Source of the DNA: Candidatus Rubneribacter avistercoris
Lineage (GTDB): Bacteria > Actinomycetota > Coriobacteriia > Coriobacteriales > Eggerthellaceae
Direction of reading: 5' to 3'
Assembly (NCBI GenBank): GCA_019115845.1
Contig: DXCU01000077.1
Coordinates: 1 to 39,008 of the forward strand
DNA: 39,008 nt
Position numbers and translations under genes: made by a program. Below are positions 33,860 through 39,008 of the stretch, piece after piece (position 1 is the stretch's first letter; the number at the start of each line of letters is the position of its first letter). The notes beneath the pieces were generated by a model. The model did not search any database, was not told where the DNA came from, and saw only the letters and a list, made by a program, of their open reading frames with translations.

Positions 33860-35332
33860 ATGGCGAACACGCCCCCCGTCGATTTGCTGAGAGAGCTGCC
33901 CCAGGTCGAGGAGCTGCTGCGCTGCCCCCAGGTGAGCGCGCTCGAGCCGCTTCTGCCCCACGCCGTTTTGGCCGGATGCGCGCGTGCAGCCGTCGAAGAG
34001 ACCCGACGGGCGCTTCTTGGAGGCGAAAGCCGCTCGGTCGACGTCGGCGCCATAGCCGATGGCGCCTGCGCTCGTGCGCTCGCGCACCTGCGCCCCTCGC
34101 TGCGGCGCGTCATCAACGCCACGGGCGTGGTCATGCACACCAACCTCGGCCGCAGCGCTCTTGCCGAAGAGGCCGTGCGCGCCGTCCAGGACGTGGCGCG
34201 GGGCTACTCCACCCTCGAGTACGACACCGAGGCCATGGCGCGGGGCAGCCGCCACAACCATGTGGAGCGCCTCGTGTGCTCGCTCACCGGCGCGGAGGCG
34301 GCCATCGCGGTCAACAACAACGCGGCGGCGGTCATGATGGTGATCTCCGAGTTCGCGAAAGGGCGCGCGGCGGTGGTGTCGCGCGGCGAGCTGGTGGAGA
34401 TAGGCGGGTCGTTCCGCATCCCCGACATCATGGCGCTCTCCGGCGCGAACATGCGCGAGGTGGGCACCACGAACAAGACGCACCTGGCCGACTACGAGCG
34501 CGCCCTGGACGCCGACGCGGCCATGCTGCTCAAGGTCCACCCCTCCAACTACCGCATGCTGGGCTTCACCGAGAGCGTGGGCGTGTCCGCGCTGCGAAAG
34601 CTGGCCGACAAGGAGAACGCGCGGAGGGTGTCTACAACCGGCGAGGCGGACGAGGTGCTCGTCTACGAGGACCAGGGCTCGGGCGCGCTCGTTCGCCTGG
34701 CGTGCTTCGGCGACTACGCCGAGCCGACGGCGGCCGAGTCGCTGCGCGCGGGCTGCGACCTCGTGTCGTTTTCCGGGGACAAGCTTTTGGGCGGGCCGCA
34801 GGCCGGCATCGTCGCCGGCCGACGCGACCTCGTGGCGCGCCTCAAGAAAAATCCGCTTGCCCGGGCGCTGCGCCTGGACAAGATGACGCTCGCCGCGCTC
34901 GAAGCCACGCTGCGGCTCTACCTGAACCCCGACGAGGCGCTGCGCAAGATCCCCACGCTGCGCATGCTCTCCGAGCCCGCCGATGCGGTGCGCTCGCGCG
35001 CCGAGCTTCTGGCCGAGGAGGTTCGCAGGCGGCTGCCCGAGGGCTGCGCCGAGGTCGCCGTCGTGCCCGAGACGGCGCGCGCGGGAGGGGGCGCCCTTCC
35101 CCTGTGCGACATCGACACGCACGCCGCGCAGATCTCGTTCTTACGCGGAAGCGCCCAGGATTGCGAGCGGTTCCTGGTGACGTGCCGCGAGGTTCCCGTG
35201 GTCGGGCGCATCAAAAAGGAGCGCCTGCTCCTTGACGCGCGCACCCTCGCCGAAGCTGAGGCGGTTGAGGCCGCCGAGGCGGTGGGCGCCTACTTCGCCG
35301 CGCGAGAGGACGCGGGCAGGAGCGCCTCATGA
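33860..35332 (+). CDS. selA: L-seryl-tRNA(Sec) selenium transferase
   Basis: SelA is a PLP enzyme that converts seryl-tRNA-Sec to selenocysteyl-tRNA-Sec with selenophosphate. The 490-residue protein has RRVINATGVVMHTNLGRSAL, then GYSTLEYD, AVNNNAAAVMM, MREVGTTNKTH, VYEDQGSGAL, and K308 in SFSGDKLLGGPQAG as the PLP lysine. The ATG at 33860 follows AAAGAGG by about 7 bases; the long upstream open frame is a GC artefact. It overlaps selB by 4 bases (ATGA). Its substrates come from selD (9730-10785) and selC (37479-37575) in this window. Confidence 0.97.
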   Translation: MANTPPVDLLRELPQVEELLRCPQVSALEPLLPHAVLAGCARAAVEETRRALLGGESRSVDVGAIADGACARALAHLRPSLRRVINATGVVMHTNLGRSALAEEAVRAVQDVARGYSTLEYDTEAMARGSRHNHVERLVCSLTGAEAAIAVNNNAAAVMMVISEFAKGRAAVVSRGELVEIGGSFRIPDIMALSGANMREVGTTNKTHLADYERALDADAAMLLKVHPSNYRMLGFTESVGVSALRKLADKENARRVSTTGEADEVLVYEDQGSGALVRLACFGDYAEPTAAESLRAGCDLVSFSGDKLLGGPQAGIVAGRRDLVARLKKNPLARALRLDKMTLAALEATLRLYLNPDEALRKIPTLRMLSEPADAVRSRAELLAEEVRRRLPEGCAEVAVVPETARAGGGALPLCDIDTHAAQISFLRGSAQDCERFLVTCREVPVVGRIKKERLLLDARTLAEAEAVEAAEAVGAYFAAREDAGRSAS

Positions 35333-37266
35333 GCGCGCAGCGCGCGGCCGATCTGGTGCTCGGCACCGCCGGACATATCGACCACGGGAAGTCCACCCTG
35401 GTCAAAGCACTCACGGGCACCGATCCGGACCGCCTGGCCGAGGAAAAGCGACGCGGCATCACCATCGAGCTGGGCTTCGCGCGCTTGGAGCTTTCCGACG
35501 GCGCCTCCCTCGGCGTGGTGGACGTGCCGGGCCATGAGCGCTTCGTCCGCCGGATGATCGCGGGCGCCAGCGGCATCGATCTGGCGCTTTTGTGCGTGGC
35601 CGCCGACGACGGCGTCATGCCGCAAACCGACGAGCACCTCTCCGTGCTCGAACTTCTGGGCGTGCCGGACCTCGTCGTGGCGCTCACGAAGATCGACCTG
35701 GCAGACGGGGAATGGACGTCGTTCATAGCCGGAGAGATCCGCGCCCGCCTGGCGGGCACCCCGTACGCCGACGCGCCCATCATCTGCGTGTCGGCCCGCA
35801 CCGGCGAGGGCCTGGAGGATTTGCGGACAGCCCTTGGGCAAGCGGCCGCGAGGGCGAAGCGCGCCAAAGCCGACGGCCCGTTGCGCCTGCCCATCGACCG
35901 ATCCTTCACCGTGAAGGGTGCCGGCACCGTGGTCACCGGCACCCTGTGGAGCGGCGAGGCCGCCGCGGGCGACGAGGTGGAGGTCCTCCCCAGCGGCCTG
36001 CGAGCCCGCGTGCGGGGCGTCCAGGTGCACGGGCAGGACGTGGAGCGCGCCCTGGCGGGGCACCGCGTGGCGCTCAACCTGGCCGCCGTCTCCACCGCCG
36101 ACGTGCGCCCGGGCGACTTCCTCGCGCTTCCGGGAACCTCGCGCGTTACGAACACCTTCGATGCGGACCTGACCTACCTGGGCCTTCCCGGACACGAGGC
36201 GAAGCCCCTCGAAAGCGGGTCCCGCGTACACGTGGCTCACGGAACCCGCGAGGTCACGGGCCGCATCCTGCTCATGGACGGGCGCCGTGTGCTCGCGCCC
36301 GGCGAGCGGGCGCTCGCCCAGCTGCGCTTGGACGAGCCGCTCCCCGTGCGCTGGCGCGACCGCTTCGTCGTCCGCTCGTACTCCCCCGTGCACGTGATGG
36401 GCGGCGGGACCGTGCTGCACGCCCGCCCGCGTCGGACCACCACGCTCACCGACGCGCGCCGCGCGCTGCTCGAAGCGCTGCGGGTGGAGGACGAGGCCGC
36501 CGCGGCGCGCGCGGCCTTCTCGCTCGAGCCTTGCCCGGTGACCGCAAGCGAGCTCGCCTGCGCCTCGGGCCTCGATGAGCGGGCCGCCTTCCGCGAGCTT
36601 TCGGCGCTCGCAGAGGGCGGGGAGGCCGTCGCGCTCCCGGCGAGGGACGGGCAGGCGCGCTTCGTCGCGCGCCGGCAGCTCCAAAAGCACTGCGCCGCCA
36701 TCGAGAACGCCCTTTTGCGCTTCCATGCCGAAGAGCCCGACGCGCCGGGCATCGCCAAAGACGCGCTTCGCCGCCGCTGCCTGCCCAGGACGGACGCCGC
36801 GTGCTTCGACGCGCTGCTGGCCTTTGCGGCCGAGCGCGGCCTGGCAACCGTGGAGGGCGGCCAGGCAAGCCACCCCAAAGCAGGCGCAGGCGCCCGCAAG
36901 CGCGAGGAGGAGGCCGCCGAGCAGCTTGCCGCGGCGCTGGCTGCGGCAGCGGGCGCGCCGCCGACCATCTCCGAGCTTGCGTCCGAAAACGGCATGGAAC
37001 CCGCCGTCGCGCGCCGCGTGCTCGGAGCGCTTGAGAAGCAGGGGCGCGTCCGGCGCGTCGGCCAGGACTTCTGCTTCGACGCCGCGGCGCTGGCCGCATT
37101 CGAAGAGGCCGTGCGAGGGCGCCTGGCCGCCGGTCCCGCCACCGCCGCCGAGCTCAAAGACGCCATGGGCACGAGCCGCAAGTACGCCATCCCCCTGCTG
37201 GAGTTCTTCGACGCGCAGGGGATCACGCGCCGCAAGGGCGATCTGCGCACGCTGAACGCGCGGTGA
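35329..37266 (+). CDS. selB: Selenocysteine-specific elongation factor SelB
   Basis: SelB carries Sec-tRNA to UGA codons marked by a SECIS hairpin. The GTPase motifs are GTAGHIDHGKST (12-23), RGITIELGF (42-50), DVPGHERF (65-72) and TKIDL (120-124), followed by two beta-barrel domains (about 175-340). The C-terminal 270 residues hold the winged-helix repeats that bind SECIS RNA, ending MGTSRKYAIPLLEFFDAQGI, a hallmark of the last winged helix. At 645 residues it is slightly longer than E. coli SelB (614). It is coupled to selA and followed after 212 bases by selC. Confidence 0.97.
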   Translation: MSAQRAADLVLGTAGHIDHGKSTLVKALTGTDPDRLAEEKRRGITIELGFARLELSDGASLGVVDVPGHERFVRRMIAGASGIDLALLCVAADDGVMPQTDEHLSVLELLGVPDLVVALTKIDLADGEWTSFIAGEIRARLAGTPYADAPIICVSARTGEGLEDLRTALGQAAARAKRAKADGPLRLPIDRSFTVKGAGTVVTGTLWSGEAAAGDEVEVLPSGLRARVRGVQVHGQDVERALAGHRVALNLAAVSTADVRPGDFLALPGTSRVTNTFDADLTYLGLPGHEAKPLESGSRVHVAHGTREVTGRILLMDGRRVLAPGERALAQLRLDEPLPVRWRDRFVVRSYSPVHVMGGGTVLHARPRRTTTLTDARRALLEALRVEDEAAAARAAFSLEPCPVTASELACASGLDERAAFRELSALAEGGEAVALPARDGQARFVARRQLQKHCAAIENALLRFHAEEPDAPGIAKDALRRRCLPRTDAACFDALLAFAAERGLATVEGGQASHPKAGAGARKREEEAAEQLAAALAAAAGAPPTISELASENGMEPAVARRVLGALEKQGRVRRVGQDFCFDAAALAAFEEAVRGRLAAGPATAAELKDAMGTSRKYAIPLLEFFDAQGITRRKGDLRTLNAR

Positions 37267-37337
37267 GGGAAGCGGCGCCGGAATCGCCGGGAAGGCCGGA
37301 CCCGACGCCGCGCATGGCCCCTTGCCGCGCACGGCTC

Positions 37338-37391
37338 CCCGCAGGCGTGTTGGCCCACACAGGCGCGCTGGTTCCCGCAGGCGCGCCGGTC
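37338..37391 (+). repeat. Three tandem 18-bp repeats between selB and selC
   Basis: Three adjacent 18-base units share the core CAGGCGYGYYGG: CCCGCAGGCGTGTTGGCC, CACACAGGCGCGCTGGTT and CCCGCAGGCGCGCCGGTC. They start 72 bases after the selB stop. No gene reads through them on the sense strand. A GCGGATGC-G-GCATCCGC inverted repeat follows at 37412-37428, just upstream of the likely selC -10. Confidence 0.6.
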
Positions 37392-37434
37392 CGCGCCTTT
37401 CATGGAAAAGCGCGGATGCGGCATCCGCTTGCGC

Positions 37435-37440
37435 TATCAT
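37435..37440 (+). promoter_or_regulatory. Possible -10 box for selC
   Basis: TATCAT lies 38 bases before the first base of the mature tRNA, a suitable distance for its own promoter. No good -35 is seen; the 17-base position falls in an inverted repeat. selC might also be read through from selAB. Confidence 0.35.
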
Positions 37441-37478
37441 GGTCGCGCGCCGCAGCAGGCGCATCGCATCGCGAACGC

Positions 37479-37575
37479 GGAGATGGATGGGTCCTGGTGG
37501 GCCCCACGGCCTTCAAAGCCGCTGTGAGGCGCGCAGAACGTCTCGGGTGCGTTCGATTCGCACGCATCTCCGCCA
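37479..37575 (+). tRNA. selC: tRNA-Sec (anticodon TCA)
   Basis: A 97-base gene including an encoded CCA end. Features specific to tRNA-Sec are seen: anticodon TCA (37513-37515) in loop CTTCAAA, a 6-bp D-stem (GGGTCC/GGGCCC) with the 4-base loop TGGT, a long variable arm (GAGGCG/CGTCTC stem), and a 5-bp T-stem (GTGCG/CGCAC) with loop TTCGATT. The acceptor pairs over 7 bp (GGAGATG/CATCTCC) with discriminator G; the eighth pair expected for tRNA-Sec would be G-G (37486/37564), a mismatch. The outermost anticodon-stem pair is A-C. It directly follows selAB. Confidence 0.95.
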
Positions 37576-37640
37576 CCTCGCCAAACGCCGCGCCCTCCGC
37601 ACGCCGCCCCCGCAGCGCTTCTCGCTTCTCGCTCTCCGTT

Positions 37641-37704
37641 CCAGCCCGGCCTCGCGGCACCTCTCGCCCTCTCGCGCCAGCTCAGCCTCGCAGCATCTCT
37701 CGCC
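37641..37704. repeat. Imperfect 28-bp repeat pair, 36-bp period
   Basis: Two 28-base copies (37641-37668 and 37677-37704) agree at 24 positions and share CCTCGC and CTCTCGCC blocks. They lie in the 404-base gap between selC and amrS, which has no convincing gene. On the minus strand the repeat translates to a 12-residue unit (like EGERCCEAELAR), but no start or flanking protein supports a gene. Confidence 0.5.
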
Positions 37705-37842
37705 TTCCCCGTTCCAGCATGATTTCGCAAGAAGTTCTGAACCGTGCGAACTCTGCTGGAGCTTGCGAGCCAAGCGCGAGTCGCTGCGGTAGGCGGCAGC
37801 CGACGAGCAGGAAGAGCCGCAGCGAAGGCCGAAAGGCGCACC

Positions 37843-37902
37843 GCGACCGGCAAGCGCGACGAAGCCCGAGGGAGGCGAAGCGACCGGCAAGCGCGACGAA
37901 GC
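37843..37902. repeat. Exact 23-bp direct repeat, 37-bp period
   Basis: The 23 bases at 37843-37865 recur exactly at 37880-37902 (core ACCGGCAAGCGCGACGAAGC), separated by 14 bases. The period is close to that of the repeats at 37641-37704, so the whole gap may be a decayed array of about 36-bp units. Confidence 0.6.
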
Positions 37903-37979
37903 GCGCCCTCGACCGATGGCGCGGGAAGCCGCCAGACAAGGCGATGCGGCCGAGCACTCCGCAGACGCGCGGAGGTGCC

Positions 37980-39008
37980 TCAGCAGTTTCCCACCAGCAC
38001 GTCATCGAGGTGCCGCCGTGCCACGTCGGCCAGCCGCCGAAGCGTCGCCGGCGGCGTGGGCGGCCGGTCGGTCATGCGATGACAAGGAAAGAACCTGGTC
38101 AGATGGTACGGAATGGACGGATCGAGCGAAGCGAGCCACGCTGCGGCGGCATCGATGGCGGCATGATCGTCGTTCAGCCCGGGAACGACGAGCGTCGTCA
38201 CCTCCAGATGGCAGGTCGGGCACGCAGCCAGCGCCTCTATCGTGCGTCTGACGGCGTCGAAGTCGCCCCCCACCAGATCGTAGAATTCCTGGCTGAACCC
38301 CTTGAGGTCGATGTTGGCCGCGTCGATGAGCGGCAGAAGCTCCTTTACGACCCCCTCGCTCGCCATGCCGTTGCTCACAAGCACGTTCGCCAGCCCCGCC
38401 TCGTGCGCAAGCCGGCCCGCATCGCGCACGAACTCGTGGCACACGAGCGGCTCGTTGTAGGTGTAGGCGATTCCCACGTTGCGCGGACGCGCCCGAAGCG
38501 CCAGATCGACGAGGGCCTCCGGACTCACTTCGCGCCAGCGCGCCTCCTTTGGGCCCGCGCACGCGATGTCGGCATTCTGGCAGAACGGGCAGGCCAGATT
38601 GCAGCCGTAACCGCCCACGGACAGCACGTTCGACCCGCTCCTCCAGCGTGCGAGCGGCTTCTTCTCCACCGGATCAAGGGCGAGCGCCGTCAGGCGGCCG
38701 TACCCCTCGCACACCACGCGCCCGCCGCGCGCCACGCGGGCGCGGCATCGGCCCCGCTGCCCTTCGGCAAGCGAGCAAGCGTGCGGGCACGCATCGCAGA
38801 CGACGCGCCCTCCGTCGGAAGCGGCCGGCGCGCAACGCCCGGCTTCAGGCGGGACCGGCCCGTGACCCGGCGCGCGGCGCTCGGATCCGCAAGGACGCCC
38901 CGCCCCATACGCGGAACCGAAGGGCGCGCCCCGTCCGTCAACCCCCTCGCCATCAACCACGGCGCGCCTCCCCTCCGCGCGTGTGGCGCACCACCTCGAA
39001 GCGCTCAA
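37980..39008 (-). CDS. amrS: AmrS-type radical SAM protein (AmmeMemoRadiSam system), 5' end not resolved
   Basis: A radical SAM enzyme of the PflA-like AmrS family. The [4Fe-4S] motif is CNLACPFC (CxxxCxxC) in GGYGCNLACPFCQNADIACAG. Family features include CDACPHACSLAEGQRGRCRA, GRLTALALDPVEKKPLARW, AYTYNEPLVCHEFVRDAG, NVLVSNG, ANIDLKGF and PYHLTRFFPCHRM. The frame is open to the right edge; the first 65 residues are not conserved and no in-frame ATG is seen, so the start is uncertain. The C-terminus is short: family members continue about 25 residues past the YVGN motif with CxxCG, but here LVGNC is followed by TGA. Substrate and reaction of AmrS are not established. Confidence 0.82.
   Translation of the reverse strand: MSASRWCATRAEGRRAVVDGEGVDGRGAPFGSAYGAGRPCGSERRAPGHGPVPPEAGRCAPAASDGGRVVCDACPHACSLAEGQRGRCRARVARGGRVVCEGYGRLTALALDPVEKKPLARWRSGSNVLSVGGYGCNLACPFCQNADIACAGPKEARWREVSPEALVDLALRARPRNVGIAYTYNEPLVCHEFVRDAGRLAHEAGLANVLVSNGMASEGVVKELLPLIDAANIDLKGFSQEFYDLVGGDFDAVRRTIEALAACPTCHLEVTTLVVPGLNDDHAAIDAAAAWLASLDPSIPYHLTRFFPCHRMTDRPPTPPATLRRLADVARRHLDDVLVGNC

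Noticed and set aside
33266..35122. 618-codon open frame antisense to selA
   Set aside because: It runs through the rubredoxin gene and terminator and mirrors selA codons; no ribosome site or domain.
35290..37464. 724-codon open frame antisense to selB
   Set aside because: Lacks any recognisable domain; selB motifs on the other strand are unambiguous.
37437..37979. Open frame continuing AmrS past its TGA
   Set aside because: It crosses low-complexity repeats and the tRNA-Sec gene on the opposite strand and shows no AmrS C-terminal cysteine motif.

Overview
The window is 39 kb of GC-rich chromosome from an anaerobic, hydrogen/formate- and selenium-using bacterium. The gene content (PyrR-controlled pyrimidine genes, a Hyf-type formate hydrogenlyase, a full selABCD set, a double-cubane-cluster protein, RelB/PIN toxin-antitoxin) and base composition fit the Coriobacteriia, most likely the Eggerthellaceae. 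That taxonomic call is inference; there is no rRNA here to prove it.

Left part (1-9100): pyrimidine synthesis and an exported protein. carB (only its first codons) and carA run leftward, then a prolyl-tRNA-editing protein (ybaK family) rightward. A 1142-residue exported protein of unknown function and the pyrR-pyrB-pyrC operon run leftward. carA and pyrR each have a leader with a TATACT promoter, a two-stem hairpin with a PyrR-type loop and an intrinsic terminator, so both units appear to be attenuated by PyrR.

Middle-left (9650-17070): selenium. selD is itself a selenoprotein gene: an in-frame TGA lies at the catalytic position and the true start is 87 bases upstream of the first ATG of the uninterrupted frame. 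Facing it is a leftward cluster of two PLP-dependent cysteine desulfurase-like enzymes, YedF, two DUF3343 (putative Se/S carrier) proteins, a double-cubane cluster (HgdB-like) protein and its ATP-dependent reductase (HgdC-like). This is the best candidate here for a poorly described system: it looks like a selenium/sulfur mobilising pathway wired to a low-potential ATP-driven reductase. A C-terminal scrap of a second HgdB-like gene lies just beyond the reductase.

Middle (17100-33070): a RelB/PIN toxin-antitoxin pair, then a 15-kb leftward formate hydrogenlyase operon in transcription order hydN-fdhF-hyfA-B-C-D-E-F-G-H-I-J-hycI-focA. fdhF carries Sec at codon 140 with a SECIS hairpin placed as in E. 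coli. Three antiporter-like subunits (HyfB, HyfD, HyfF) make this the large Hyf type. No FhlA/HyfR-type regulator is present. An AT-rich stretch rich in inverted repeats lies upstream.

Right part (33400-39008): a rubredoxin-like protein, then selA-selB and the tRNA-Sec gene selC rightward, and at the edge a leftward AmrS-type radical SAM protein. The window thus places every gene for making and inserting selenocysteine (selD, selA, selB, selC) around a selenium-dependent formate hydrogenlyase. The central 11-33 kb looks less GC-rich than its flanks, which suggests separate acquisition.
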